Positions 1 to 8,949 of a DNA stretch of 64,000 nucleotides are shown in pieces. This DNA is from an uncultured Bacteroidota bacterium. GTDB taxonomy: Bacteria; Bacteroidota; Bacteroidia; Flavobacteriales; Flavobacteriaceae. Positions within the stretch are counted from its first letter, which is position 1; every line of letters starts with the position of its first letter. Location of the stretch: the NCBI GenBank assembly GCA_902606555.1, contig CACLGQ010000003.1, forward strand, positions 1 to 64,000. Reading direction: 5' to 3'. The position numbers and the translations under genes were made by a program. The notes beneath the pieces were generated by a model. It ran no database searches. It had not been told where the DNA came from and saw nothing but the letters and a program-made list of their open reading frames with translations.

Positions 1-449
1 ATTTTTGTTCCAAAGAAATAGTAAGGGAGATTACAAAAAGAAAGAGAGAGGATGGCCATGATCAATACTTTCTTTCTAATCCACTTAGTTTTAGTATTGA
101 GTTATTTAATAAAAGGTTTGAAGAATTTAAAAAAAATTACGATGCAGATTATATATTTTACGATAGAGGTCCGTTGGATGTCCTAGCATATTTGGATTTT
201 AAAAAAGTTAAAATACCAAATGATTTAAATAATAAGGCAAAGTATATTAATTATGACTTATCATTTATCTTACATCCTTGGCAAGATATTTATATAAATG
301 ATGATGTCAGATATGAAACCTTTTCTGAGTGTGAAGACATTCATAAAAACCTAGTTAATAAATACAAAGAATTCAATATTAAATTAATATCTGTACCTAA
401 TTGTTCTGTAGAAAATAGATTTAATTTTATAATGAGATACTTGAATTAA
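1..449 (+). CDS. AAA_28-like ATP-binding protein (5' truncated)
   Basis: The reading frame is open from base 3 with no stop before 449, so the gene starts outside the window and only its C-terminal ~148 residues are here. The segment YDRGPLDVLAYLDF (bases 159-200) followed by a Y...D...FILHPWQDIYINDDVR stretch and a late VPNCSVENRFNFI resembles the Walker B-like and C-terminal parts of the AAA_28 family of small predicted NTPases or kinases (P-loop fold, NadR-kinase-like). The P-loop itself would lie upstream and cannot be checked. A TTG at 174 could be mistaken for a start, but the family similarity runs well upstream of it. It ends one base before fmt, so the two are probably co-transcribed. 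Substrate unknown. Confidence 0.7.
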   Translation, partial: FCSKEIVREITKRKREDGHDQYFLSNPLSFSIELFNKRFEEFKKNYDADYIFYDRGPLDVLAYLDFKKVKIPNDLNNKAKYINYDLSFILHPWQDIYINDDVRYETFSECEDIHKNLVNKYKEFNIKLISVPNCSVENRFNFIMRYLN

Positions 450-450
450 A

Positions 451-1389
451 ATGAAAAATTTATTTAAGATAATTTTTATGGGTACCCCAGACTTTGCAAT
501 ACCAAGTCTAGATTCACTATACAAATCCAAACACAATTTACATTGTGTTGTTACTGCACCTGACAAAAAACAAGGAAGGGGATTAAAAGTAGTTAATAGT
601 CCAGTTAAAGATTATTGTGTAAAAAATAATATTAAAGTTATTCAACCTGAAAATTTTCATAGCCAAAAATTTCTTAGTAAGATTATTGGATTCAAACCTG
701 ACATTATTGTAGTAGTTGCATTCAAAATATTACCAAAAAAACTATGGGAAATACCTAAATTGGGCACCATTAATATTCATGCATCAATATTACCAAATTT
801 AAGAGGAGCTGCTCCCATAAATTGGGCCATAATTAATGGATTAAAAAAAACAGGGCTAACTAGTTTTTTTATTAATGAGGGTATGGATACAGGAGATATT
901 ATTAAGATTAAAGAAATCAAGATTAATGACGATGATAATTTTGGTTCTTTATATGAAAAGTTAAAATGTTTAAGTGGGAGCTTTATTCTAGATAGCTTAG
1001 ATGAAATAAAAAAGGTAAGTGGTAAACCTCAAATAAATACTATTGATTTATTAACTGCTCCTAAATTAACCAAAGAAAATACAAGAATTAACTGGCTTGA
1101 AAATGGAAAAAAAATTGTAAAAAAAATCAGTGGTCTTTCACCTGTCCCAGGTGCATGGTCTACAATTAAAGATTCAAATAAAATTATAAAGATTTATGAT
1201 TCTTTATTTCATGAATTAAGTCACGATTTTGAAATAGGAAAAATATTTATAAAAAGTAGTAACAAATTGATGGTTGCTGTTGATAATGGAGCTCTAGAGA
1301 TTTTAAGTTTAAAGATAGAAGGAAAAAAAAGAATCTCAGGGCCGGATTACATTAATGGACTGAAAAATAAAACCCCAAAACTTATATAA
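451..1389 (+). CDS. fmt: methionyl-tRNA formyltransferase
   Basis: The enzyme transfers a formyl group from 10-formyl-THF to Met-tRNA(fMet) for translation initiation in the cytoplasm. The 312-residue length is normal. The N-terminal formyltransferase domain shows GTPDF (11-15), Asn108 and His110 in the TINIHASILP segment, RGAAPINWAI (119-128), and Asp146 in MDTGDI, matching the Asn/His/Asp catalytic triad of the family. The C-terminal tRNA-binding domain includes GLSPVPGAWS. The ATG start gives the canonical N-terminus just before FMGTPDF. It lies one base after the AAA_28-like gene and directly abuts yqgE, so the three likely form one operon. Confidence 0.97.
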   Translation: MKNLFKIIFMGTPDFAIPSLDSLYKSKHNLHCVVTAPDKKQGRGLKVVNSPVKDYCVKNNIKVIQPENFHSQKFLSKIIGFKPDIIVVVAFKILPKKLWEIPKLGTINIHASILPNLRGAAPINWAIINGLKKTGLTSFFINEGMDTGDIIKIKEIKINDDDNFGSLYEKLKCLSGSFILDSLDEIKKVSGKPQINTIDLLTAPKLTKENTRINWLENGKKIVKKISGLSPVPGAWSTIKDSNKIIKIYDSLFHELSHDFEIGKIFIKSSNKLMVAVDNGALEILSLKIEGKKRISGPDYINGLKNKTPKLI

Positions 1390-1935
1390 TTGAATAAGGG
1401 GAAAATTTTAGTATCAAACTTTACTCTAATAAATGATCTTGAATTTAACAAGTCTGTCATAATTGTTGTTAAAGATGATGAAGAAGCAACAATAGGGTTC
1501 ATATTAAATAAAAAATCAAAATATATTATCTCAGACCTCAACGAGTCGTGTGCCGGATTAGATTTATCAATTTACCAAGGAGGTCCAGTTGCAACTGATT
1601 CACTACATTTTATACACAAAAAGTGTGACTACTTGAATGATAGTATTAAAATAAAAAATGATTTATATTGGGGAATGAATTTCAAATTAGCTATAAAGCT
1701 GTTAAAATCAGAAAAGATTAATAAAAATAATATTAAATTTTTTCTTGGATATTCAGGATGGGAAAAAAGTCAATTGAAATGTGAGTTAGATGAAAATTCC
1801 TGGTTATTATCAGAAAATTTCAAAACCAAAGACATACTAAAAACATCAAATATATTTTGGAAAAATAAGATTAATGAATTTGGTGAATATTATAAAATTT
1901 GGTCTAATTCCCCAGATAATCCTAATCTAAACTAA
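1390..1935 (+). CDS. YqgE/AlgH family protein
   Basis: This is a 181-residue protein of the YqgE/AlgH (DUF179) family, whose molecular function is not settled. The family pattern is visible: an N-terminal KGKILVSNFTL, the FNKSVIIVV strand, GFILNKKS, the YQGGPVATDSLHFIH motif, and FFLGYSGWEKSQL before ENSW. The start is a TTG immediately after the fmt stop codon; no ATG nearby would keep the conserved N-terminus. fmt and yqgE are commonly close together in flavobacteria. The last 14 bases overlap the 3' end of the convergent class IV aminotransferase gene. Confidence 0.9.
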   Translation: MNKGKILVSNFTLINDLEFNKSVIIVVKDDEEATIGFILNKKSKYIISDLNESCAGLDLSIYQGGPVATDSLHFIHKKCDYLNDSIKIKNDLYWGMNFKLAIKLLKSEKINKNNIKFFLGYSGWEKSQLKCELDENSWLLSENFKTKDILKTSNIFWKNKINEFGEYYKIWSNSPDNPNLN

Positions 1936-2755
1936 TATAATCATTAAGCATATTTATTATTTTTTTTGTTTTACCACAACTATAATCTTTTTTTCGAAAC
2001 TTAGTTACAGAAAAAATACCTTGAGCTACATTTGTTCCAAAAACTTCATCGGATTGAGATACATCAAAAGTTGAGATATCTTGTTCAAATATTTCAAATG
2101 AATTACTGGCTAAAATTTTAATTAAATTTTTTCGTATTACTCCATTTAAACATCCAGATTTTAGGCTCGGTGTATAGATTTTTCCGTCTTTAATTAAGAA
2201 AAAATTTGAATTCATAAATTCAGCTACTAATTTATCCTTGTTGAGAAGAATACAATTATCAAATCCATTTTCACTAGCATATATTGAGGCAACTACATTT
2301 AATACTTTGTTATTTGATTTAATAGATGAAATTAATTGATTATCTAAGTAATAATCTTTATATAAATCCACTTCATAAATACCTTCATTTAGTTTGTAAG
2401 TATTGTAGTTTATTGATTCACATGAAATTATAAAAGATGGTATATTATTTTCAGGTTTATATTTTCCTGGTGATGATCTATATATATTTACTCTTATTCT
2501 AGAATTTCCAGTTTGAGAAATATTATTATGAGTTTTAATAATATTTTCCTTAAAAAATTCAGGTGTGTAATTATCTGGAATATCAAGCCTGATAATCCTC
2601 ATTGACGACATAAGTCTGAAGTAATGGTCCTCCCAAAATAAAATTTTATTATTAAAAATAATCAGTGTTTCAAAAACACCATCTCCATAGAGAAACCCCC
2701 TGTTATTAATTAATTGATCTGAGGGATCAGTAATCTTACCATTAAAATTAATCAT
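1922..2755 (-). CDS. class IV aminotransferase (aminodeoxychorismate lyase / BCAT-like)
   Basis: The product is a 277-residue PLP enzyme of fold type IV. NNRGFLYGDGVFETL near residue 20 is the typical N-terminal motif, a lysine in the SSIKSNNKVLNVVASIYA stretch would carry PLP, and the C-terminal part has EVFGTNVAQGIFSV. The family includes PabC (4-amino-4-deoxychorismate lyase, folate synthesis), branched-chain and D-amino acid aminotransferases. Sequence alone does not separate them here; PabC-like is most plausible because no ilv or leu genes are near. It lies 8 bases downstream of the START-like gene on the same strand, a pairing common in flavobacteria. Confidence 0.85.
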   Translation of the reverse strand: MINFNGKITDPSDQLINNRGFLYGDGVFETLIIFNNKILFWEDHYFRLMSSMRIIRLDIPDNYTPEFFKENIIKTHNNISQTGNSRIRVNIYRSSPGKYKPENNIPSFIISCESINYNTYKLNEGIYEVDLYKDYYLDNQLISSIKSNNKVLNVVASIYASENGFDNCILLNKDKLVAEFMNSNFFLIKDGKIYTPSLKSGCLNGVIRKNLIKILASNSFEIFEQDISTFDVSQSDEVFGTNVAQGIFSVTKFRKKDYSCGKTKKIINMLNDYISLD

Positions 2756-2763
2756 TTAAAAAG

Positions 2764-3147
2764 TTAAGAGGATCCAAGAACTTGTTTTAAATCAGCAATT
2801 TGACTTTCCCAGAGCATTTTTGATTCCTCAACTTCATCCTCTTCAGAGAAATCTGTCACCATCAATGAAACATCTTTGGTTAATTCATCAACAACAATTT
2901 TTATTTCAAAATAATAATCATCATCTTCCTCTAACCATTTAAATTTAACAAACTGATTGTTCTTTGACGAAATTAATTCAGCTTGTTCCTCGATACCATC
3001 CCAAAAAAAAGAAAAGACTTTGCCTCTTGAATTAACATTATCAGCATACCACTCTGATAGACTTGAAGCAGTTGAAATATATTGGTATAGCATGTATGGA
3101 GAAGCCTGAATGGGAAATTCAAGTTCATATTTTATTTTATCTGACAT
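2764..3147 (-). CDS. START-like domain protein
   Basis: This is a small acidic protein of 127 residues from the ATG at 3147; a TTG three codons upstream is a possible but less likely start. The sequence (MSDKIKYELEFPIQASP, LYQYISTASSLSEWYAD, FFWDGIEEQAELI, FVKFKWLE, LWESQIADLKQVLG) fits the START-like or SRPBCC helix-grip fold common and conserved as a single copy in Bacteroidota next to class IV aminotransferase genes. Such folds bind hydrophobic ligands, but no ligand or role is known to me for this subgroup. Confidence 0.75.
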   Translation of the reverse strand: MSDKIKYELEFPIQASPYMLYQYISTASSLSEWYADNVNSRGKVFSFFWDGIEEQAELISSKNNQFVKFKWLEEDDDYYFEIKIVVDELTKDVSLMVTDFSEEDEVEESKMLWESQIADLKQVLGSS

Positions 3148-3209
3148 CAGAAGCAATATATATATTAAAATTGAACTTCAAAAGAAAAAATATTTTTTTT
3201 CTTTCATGT

Positions 3210-3240
3210 TTGACCCTTATTATTTAGTTTATATATTTGA
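3210..3240 (+). promoter_or_regulatory. Bacteroidota-type promoter for tRNA-Met
   Basis: TTTG at 3210-3213, a 19-base spacer, and TATATTTG at 3233-3240 match the Bacteroidota primary-sigma consensus (TTTG near -33, TAnnTTTG near -7) exactly in both boxes. Transcription would start around 3246, a few bases before the mature tRNA at 3251. This is one of the two exact two-box promoters I found. Confidence 0.75.
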
Positions 3241-3250
3241 CGCTCAATTT

Positions 3251-3324
3251 GGCGAGGTAGCTCAGGCGGTTAGAGCGTCGGATTCATAACCCGGAGGTCG
3301 GGAGTTCAAGTCTCCCCCTCGCTA
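3251..3324 (+). tRNA. tRNA-Met (CAT), elongator type
   Basis: A full cloverleaf can be drawn. The 7-bp acceptor stem GGCGAGG/CCTCGCT has a G-U first pair. The D arm is GCTC/GAGC, the anticodon loop TTCATAA carries anticodon CAT, and the T arm is GGGAG-TTCAAGT-CTCCC. The anticodon stem lacks the three consecutive G-C pairs of initiator tRNA and pair 1-72 is formed, so it is an elongator. A lysidine-modified tRNA-Ile with CAT is the alternative. The 3' CCA is not encoded. It ends only three bases from the stop codon of the convergent hisS gene. Confidence 0.93.
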
Positions 3325-3327
3325 CAA

Positions 3328-4689
3328 TTAATGATATTTCTTAGTAAAATCCTTTAAATTAAAATTTTCTTCATCACCTGATTCCATATTCCTAATTTTA
3401 ATGAAATTCTCTTGATTCTCAGACTCCCCAAAAATTAAAACCTCTTTAAAGTTATTATTATTAGCAAAAGAAAATTGTTTTGATAATTTAATATTATCAG
3501 GATAAATAAATACTTTCTTACCTAAACCTCTTATTTCATCAAGGAGATCTAAAATTTTATAAATATATTCCTTACCAAAATTGATAACTAAGATTTCATT
3601 GTTAAGTGATATATTTTTTGGAAAAAGTTCTTTATCATTAATAACATGAAATATTCTGTCAAGACCAAATGATATACCAATACCTGAATTATTCTTTAAA
3701 TTAAAAGACTCTGTCAGATATTCATACCTACCACCACCTCCCAATGAGCCTATATTTAAATCTGATTTTAAAGATACCTCGTATATCATACCAGTATAAT
3801 ATTCTAATCCTCTTGCAAGAGACAAATCAAAATCTATATTGATTAATTTTTTGTTTTTATCTATCATATTGATAAAGGTTTCTAATTCATCCAATAATTT
3901 TGAATCATAATCACTTAGATAATTCTTAATGAATTTTAAATATTCCTCATGATTAGGATTTTTATTAATAATATCGAAAAGTTTATCTATTTCGTCAGCA
4001 TTATTAAACTTAGATTTAAGTTCATCCATAGTTTTTTCACTACCAACTTTATCAATTTTATCCAATGATGTGAAAAATTCGTTAAAATTATCTTTAACAC
4101 CAATTTTTTTTGCAATCGCATTTAAGACTTGCCTGTGATTTATTTTGATCACAACATCTTTTAATTCTAGTTTTTTAAAAACTGAGGAATACAATTGTAT
4201 CATTTCAAACTCTAGTAAGAGTGAATCTGAGCCTATAACATCTGCATCACATTGTGTGAATTCTTGATATCTTCCCTTTTGCGGTCTATCAGCTCTCCAA
4301 ACATTTTGAATTTGAAATCTTTTAAATGGAAAAGAAATTTCATTTTGGTGCTGTGATACATATCTCGCAAGTGGAACGGTCAAATCAAATCTAAGTCCCT
4401 TTTCGGAAATTGATGAAATAAAATCATTATAGTTTTTATCATTAAATGCTTTTAAATTTGCTTTTTTTATTTTTTCTCCTGAATTTAAAATATTAAAAAT
4501 GAAGTTGTCGCCCTCATTACCGTACTTATGGTATAATGTTAGTCTTCTTTCGATTGATGGAGTTTCTATCTCATTATAACCAAAACTTTTAAAAGTTGAG
4601 CTTATAACATCAATAATATATCTTCTTCTTTGTAAGGTTATAGGATTAAAATCTCTAGTACCTTTAGGGTTTAATGGTTTATTTGACAT
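3328..4689 (-). CDS. hisS: histidyl-tRNA synthetase
   Basis: A class II aminoacyl-tRNA synthetase of 453 residues that charges tRNA-His. Motif 1 lies near the N-terminal KGTRDFNP segment. Motif 2 and its loop are seen in FKRFQIQNVWRADRPQKGRY followed by QEFTQCDADVIG. The HisA signature is ARGLEYYTGMIYE, with GSLGGGGRYEYL after it, and motif 3 is GIGISFGLDRI. The C-terminal anticodon-binding domain follows (roughly residues 360-453). Length is normal for Bacteroidota. It lies 47 bases downstream of rplI on the same strand and may be read partly from the rpsF operon. Confidence 0.97.
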   Translation of the reverse strand: MSNKPLNPKGTRDFNPITLQRRRYIIDVISSTFKSFGYNEIETPSIERRLTLYHKYGNEGDNFIFNILNSGEKIKKANLKAFNDKNYNDFISSISEKGLRFDLTVPLARYVSQHQNEISFPFKRFQIQNVWRADRPQKGRYQEFTQCDADVIGSDSLLLEFEMIQLYSSVFKKLELKDVVIKINHRQVLNAIAKKIGVKDNFNEFFTSLDKIDKVGSEKTMDELKSKFNNADEIDKLFDIINKNPNHEEYLKFIKNYLSDYDSKLLDELETFINMIDKNKKLINIDFDLSLARGLEYYTGMIYEVSLKSDLNIGSLGGGGRYEYLTESFNLKNNSGIGISFGLDRIFHVINDKELFPKNISLNNEILVINFGKEYIYKILDLLDEIRGLGKKVFIYPDNIKLSKQFSFANNNNFKEVLIFGESENQENFIKIRNMESGDEENFNLKDFTKKYH

Positions 4690-4736
4690 TTATATTCAAA
4701 TATCACTCTTTTTGAAAAAAATAAAAAATTAAGGGG

Positions 4737-5186
4737 TTACTTTTGTTCTTTAATCACTTCAAATTTAAGTTCAAAATTGACTTCTCTATGTAATCTAATA
4801 TTAGTGGAGTAATTACCAGTCTTTTTAATATTTGAGTTAAGTTGTATATATTTTTTTTCGATTTCAATACTATTTTCAGCTAATTGTTTTGAAATTTCAG
4901 CTGAAGTAACTGAACCAAAAAGTTTGTCACCCTCAAGGGCTTTAGCACTGATTCTCAAATCCAGCTTTTCAAGCTTTTTAACAATCTTCTTAGCCTCATC
5001 AATTGCTTTTTTTTGCTTATTTTGAGATTGCTTGATCTTTTCTTGAAGAACTTTCTTGTTAGATTCAGTAGCTAGAATTGCTAAACCATTTGGAATCAAA
5101 AAATTTCTACCATATCCATTCTTTACAGAAACCAGGTCATCTTTGAAACCTAAATTTTCTACATCCTCTTTTAAAATCAATTCCAT
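4737..5186 (-). CDS. rplI: 50S ribosomal protein L9
   Basis: The protein is 149 residues, the normal L9 length. The N-terminal rRNA-binding domain shows ILKEDVENLGFKDDLVSVK and GYGRNFLIPNGLAILAT, followed by the long connecting helix (residues ~42-75, rich in K, Q and E) and the C-terminal domain with GDKLFGSVTSAEISKQL. It is the last gene of the rpsF-rpsR-rplI operon, 7 bases after rpsR. Confidence 0.97.
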   Translation of the reverse strand: MELILKEDVENLGFKDDLVSVKNGYGRNFLIPNGLAILATESNKKVLQEKIKQSQNKQKKAIDEAKKIVKKLEKLDLRISAKALEGDKLFGSVTSAEISKQLAENSIEIEKKYIQLNSNIKKTGNYSTNIRLHREVNFELKFEVIKEQK

Positions 5187-5193
5187 TTTAAAA

Positions 5194-5481
5194 TTATTTT
5201 AATAAATCTGATTGATAAGGTAAAAGGGCTAGGTGTCTAGCTCTTTTAATAGCAACTGAAACTTTTCTCTGATATTTTAGTGATGTACCAGTGAGTCTTC
5301 TAGGTAGAATTTTTCCTTGTTCGTTTATAAATTTCAACAAATAGTCCGGGTCTTTATAATCAATATATTTTATACCAAGTCTCTTAAACCTACAATATTT
5401 CTTTCTATTCTTAGTAGATATATCAAGTGGTGTTAGATATCTAATTTGGCCCTGATTGGTATTTAAGTTCATTTCAGCCAT
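5194..5481 (-). CDS. rpsR: 30S ribosomal protein S18
   Basis: The protein is 95 residues with the S18 core [39 protein letters not shown] and [12 protein letters not shown]. It binds the central domain of 16S rRNA together with S6. An N-terminal extension of about 20 residues before the core is usual in flavobacteria. Its start overlaps the last base of rpsF, which implies translational coupling between the two partner proteins. Confidence 0.97.
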   Translation of the reverse strand: MAEMNLNTNQGQIRYLTPLDISTKNRKKYCRFKRLGIKYIDYKDPDYLLKFINEQGKILPRRLTGTSLKYQRKVSVAIKRARHLALLPYQSDLLK

Positions 5482-5828
5482 TATACTTTATCTTTTTTTA
5501 ATCTTTCTCTTCTTTTTACGGCCCAATTATAAGCATCTTTATCTAAAGATACATTTAAGTATCTCATAATTCTTTCATCCCTTTTAAGCTCAATTTCGTA
5601 TAAATTTATAACATTGTAATCTAAATCATATTCAAAATCAATTAGTGCATAAAAACCACTTAATTTATTTTGGATTGAGTATGCCAATTTTTTAAGTCCC
5701 CAGTTTTCAATGTCAATGATGTTACAACCATTATCTTTTAAGAACTTTTCGTATTTCTTGATTACATCTTTGACTTGATCTTCAGACAAAGCAGGATTAA
5801 GAATAAAAACAGATTCGTAATGTCTCAT
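5481..5828 (-). CDS. rpsF: 30S ribosomal protein S6
   Basis: The protein is 115 residues with the ferredoxin-like S6 fold: [37 protein letters not shown], then the RDERIMRYL strand typical of the C-terminal half. S6 dimerises with S18 on the small subunit platform. It is the first gene of the rpsF-rpsR-rplI operon, and a consensus promoter sits 12-42 bases upstream of the ATG. Confidence 0.97.
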   Translation of the reverse strand: MRHYESVFILNPALSEDQVKDVIKKYEKFLKDNGCNIIDIENWGLKKLAYSIQNKLSGFYALIDFEYDLDYNVINLYEIELKRDERIMRYLNVSLDKDAYNWAVKRRERLKKDKV

Positions 5829-5839
5829 AAATTAGGTGG

Positions 5840-5870
5840 CAAAAATACTGTTTATCTCGAAACAAACAAA
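5840..5870 (-). promoter_or_regulatory. Bacteroidota-type promoter for rpsF-rpsR-rplI
   Basis: Read on the minus strand, TTTG (5870-5867), a 19-base spacer and TATTTTTG (5847-5840) match both boxes of the Bacteroidota consensus. The predicted transcript starts near 5834, giving a leader of only a few bases before the rpsF ATG at 5828. The boxes and spacing are identical in form to the tRNA-Met promoter. Confidence 0.7.
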
Positions 5871-5881
5871 AAAAATAAAAT

Positions 5882-8299
5882 TTAATTATAGGGGTCAACG
5901 TCAATTACAACCTTAACAGATCTAAATTCAGGGTAGTTGTTGAATTTTTTTAATATTTTTTTTAATAATATTTTTTGTTGTAAAAGATTTGAGTCCAAAC
6001 CAATTTTTAATAAAATATTGACTATGAAAAAATTATTTATTCTTGAAACTAAAGGATACTCTGGACCCAAAACTTCCATACTGCTATTTTTAATCAATGA
6101 ACTGGCTAACCATTTAGAACTTTTATAAAGTTTATCATTTTTTTTACTCTTCATAGAAATTTTAATTAACCTTGAAAATGGTGGATAATTGAATTCTAAT
6201 CTTTGATTAATTTGGTTATTGTAAAAGTTTAAATCGTCATTTTCAATAATTCTTCTATTTACGTAGTGATTAGAGTTTTTTGTTTGAATAAGTACCTTAC
6301 CTCTACTTGATGATCTTCCAGCGCGGCCTGCAACCTGCTTAATTAGCTGAAAATATCTTTCATGAGATCTGAAATCTGGATAGTTTAATAAAAAATCAGA
6401 TTCAATTACACAAACCAAAGAAACATTTGAAAAATCTAATCCCTTGGTTACCATCTGAGTCCCAACTAAAATCTGAAAATCATTATTTTCAAAAGCCGTT
6501 ATAATATCCTTAAAACTTGTTTTTTTTCTAGTATTATCAAAATCAAGTCTTCCAACCTTGTAATTTGGAAATAATTTTTGAATTTCATCCTCTACAAGTT
6601 GAGTACCCATACCCTTTCTTTCAAGAGTTTGTAATCCACATGAATTACAAATTTTTGATTCATTCTTACTAAAACCACAATAATGGCATTTTAAAATTTT
6701 CTGATTTAAATGTAGTGTTAAACTTACATCACAATTAGGGCATTGATCAACATTTAAACATGCACTGCATTGCATAAATGTTGAGTAACCTCTTCTATTC
6801 CTAAAAATTATTATCTGCTGATTTTTTGATAAAGTATTTTCTATTTCATCAAGCATTGTTTGAGGAATAACAGATAAATCATGATTTTTGTTTTCTATAA
6901 AAATCAACTCAGGTAGTTCAAAATCACCAAATCTTTTGTTTAACTCTATGTATGAATACTTTTTATTTACTGAATTATTAAAACTTTCAATACTTGGTGT
7001 TGCAGAGGCTAAAATACATCCAGCTGAATATAATTTAGATAAATAGACTGCTAAATCTCTGGCATTATACAGTGGACTACTCTCAAACTGCTTGTAGGAA
7101 GTTTCATTTTCTTCATCAACAACCAAAAGTCCTAGATTCTTGAATGGTAAGAAAATGGATGATCTTGCACCTAAAACAACTTTGGGGGTTTTCGAGTCAA
7201 TCAAATCACTCCAAATTTCGTATCTAACGTTGGGATTTATCCCTGAATGATATACATGTAAGTTTTTTGGAAAAAATCTCTTAAGTCTTGAAACTAGTTG
7301 AGTGGTTAAAGCAATTTCGGGAACTAAAAATAAAACATTTAATTTTTTTTGAATTACCTCTTTGATTAATTCAATGTAAACTTCAGTTTTTCCGGATGAA
7401 GTAACCCCTTTGAATAAAACAACTCTTTTCGTTAATATCTCATCCTTTATCTGCGAATATGCTTTTTTTTGATCCAAAGTTAGATTAATGGTCGTATTCT
7501 GATCATTATTTGACAAATTAAACCTGTCGACAGCCAACTTATCTTTTAATAAAATATTCTTCTTAACTAGGGTATTTAAAACTGCAAATGAAACTTCTAA
7601 ATTTTGTGTTAACTTTCTTTGAGACTCTTTGTAATTTAAATCTTTACCAAAAAAATAATTTATAACTTTTAAATGATTTTTACTTCTAATCTTTAAGTCA
7701 GATATTTTTTCTTTGATTAATTCAGGGTTTAAATGAAAAAAAGTTTCAGTTTTTGGCTTGTACTTGTCGTAAATTTCTTCTCTTAATTGAATTAATTCAT
7801 TTATAGCTAACTCATCAATTAGTTTAATTGAATCCTTTCCGCATAATTTGATAATATCATTTAATGATATTTCATCAAAACCTGTTAAATGGTAAAATAG
7901 ATTTTTTGCTTTTTCACTCAAATCTTCACCAACCTCTTTTGATAATATCTCTATAATTGTTTCACTTTTAATTAAAAACAGTTTTGGCAGTGCTGTCTCA
8001 AACACCTTACCAAGGGGGCACATGTAATAATCAGCTATCCATTTAAAAAATTTGATTTGATAATCATTAACACATGGCTTGTCATCAATTATATATTCAA
8101 TCTCTTTTAATTCATAATCATAATTTTTTTCTGAGAATTTATTAATGACTACTGCACTGTAGAATTTTTTCTTTCCAAAGCTTACAACTACCCGCGAGCC
8201 TCCTATAATATTGTTGAACTCTTCTTTAGTTACTGCATAACTAAAGGTTTTATCTATAGGTAGTGGCAGGACAACTTCAATAGATTTTTGAACAATCAA
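5882..8299 (-). CDS. priA: primosomal protein N' (replication restart helicase)
   Basis: This 805-residue 3'-5' helicase restarts stalled replication forks. The N-terminal DNA-binding region is followed by the helicase core: Walker A in LFKGVTSSGKTEVYIEL (around residue 300), a Walker B-type LLVVDEENETSYKQ (around 396, where many PriA proteins have DEEH), and LASATPS. The PriA-specific zinc-binding insertion follows with paired cysteines (CSACLNVDQCPNCD, CHYCGF, CNSCG, about residues 505-545). Later helicase motifs are GTQMVTKGLDF and QVAGRAGR. Length and order are normal. It is divergent from rdgB with a 51-base spacer. Confidence 0.97.
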   Translation of the reverse strand: MIVQKSIEVVLPLPIDKTFSYAVTKEEFNNIIGGSRVVVSFGKKKFYSAVVINKFSEKNYDYELKEIEYIIDDKPCVNDYQIKFFKWIADYYMCPLGKVFETALPKLFLIKSETIIEILSKEVGEDLSEKAKNLFYHLTGFDEISLNDIIKLCGKDSIKLIDELAINELIQLREEIYDKYKPKTETFFHLNPELIKEKISDLKIRSKNHLKVINYFFGKDLNYKESQRKLTQNLEVSFAVLNTLVKKNILLKDKLAVDRFNLSNNDQNTTINLTLDQKKAYSQIKDEILTKRVVLFKGVTSSGKTEVYIELIKEVIQKKLNVLFLVPEIALTTQLVSRLKRFFPKNLHVYHSGINPNVRYEIWSDLIDSKTPKVVLGARSSIFLPFKNLGLLVVDEENETSYKQFESSPLYNARDLAVYLSKLYSAGCILASATPSIESFNNSVNKKYSYIELNKRFGDFELPELIFIENKNHDLSVIPQTMLDEIENTLSKNQQIIIFRNRRGYSTFMQCSACLNVDQCPNCDVSLTLHLNQKILKCHYCGFSKNESKICNSCGLQTLERKGMGTQLVEDEIQKLFPNYKVGRLDFDNTRKKTSFKDIITAFENNDFQILVGTQMVTKGLDFSNVSLVCVIESDFLLNYPDFRSHERYFQLIKQVAGRAGRSSSRGKVLIQTKNSNHYVNRRIIENDDLNFYNNQINQRLEFNYPPFSRLIKISMKSKKNDKLYKSSKWLASSLIKNSSMEVLGPEYPLVSRINNFFIVNILLKIGLDSNLLQQKILLKKILKKFNNYPEFRSVKVVIDVDPYN

Positions 8300-8350
8300 G
8301 TTTTAAATCAAGTTTAATTAATTTAGCAATTTACTTATTTAATATAATTT

Positions 8351-8932
8351 ATGGAATTAATTATTGCTAGTCATAATGAAAACAAAATTTTGGAGTTCAA
8401 AAAAAAGCTAGGTAAAAAATTTTTTTTGAAAAGTCTCTCTGATATTGGATTTAAAGATGATATTCCTGAAAATGAAAACACAATTGAAAAGAATGCAATT
8501 TTCAAATCCAACTTTATATACAAAAAATATAATTGCAATGTTTTTTCAGATGATACAGGTTTAGAAATAGAGGCCCTTAACAGTGAACCTGGTGTAAGAT
8601 CTGCAAGATACTCAGGCGAAGAAAAGAATTCTTTAAAAAATATCAAACTTGTACTAAAAAAGTTAACAGGTATTAGCAACAGAAATGCTAGATTTAAAAC
8701 AGTAATATCATTAATTATTGATGACAAAAATTATTGCTTTGAAGGAGTAGTTAATGGAACAATAATTGATAAACCTATAGGTGATATGGGTTTTGGATAT
8801 GATTCAATATTTGTTGCTAATAATATGAACAAAACTTTTGCTGAAATTAGTATTGATGAAAAAAACAAGATAAGTCATCGAGCAATTGCAACAAATAAAT
8901 TAATTGATTTCATAAACAAAAAAGTATTTTAA
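8351..8932 (+). CDS. rdgB: non-canonical purine NTP pyrophosphatase (HAM1/RdgB)
   Basis: The 193-residue enzyme hydrolyses dITP, ITP and XTP to monophosphates and keeps deaminated purines out of DNA. Family motifs are visible: IIASHNENKILEFKK at the N-terminus, FSDDTGLEIEALNSEPGVRS with the SDD(S/T)GL active-site loop, SARYSGEE, GDMGFGYDSIF, and the C-terminal ISHRAIA. The start at ATG 8351 matches the family N-terminus. It is followed 17 bases later by the secreted regulatory-domain protein on the same strand. Confidence 0.96.
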   Translation: MELIIASHNENKILEFKKKLGKKFFLKSLSDIGFKDDIPENENTIEKNAIFKSNFIYKKYNCNVFSDDTGLEIEALNSEPGVRSARYSGEEKNSLKNIKLVLKKLTGISNRNARFKTVISLIIDDKNYCFEGVVNGTIIDKPIGDMGFGYDSIFVANNMNKTFAEISIDEKNKISHRAIATNKLIDFINKKVF

Positions 8933-8949
8933 TGTAAGTTTACAATCTG

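Noticed and set aside
4690-4736. Possible hairpin TTCAAA...TTTGAA between rplI and hisS
   Set aside because: Short AT-only stem, and no U tract follows it on the minus strand, so it is not a credible terminator.
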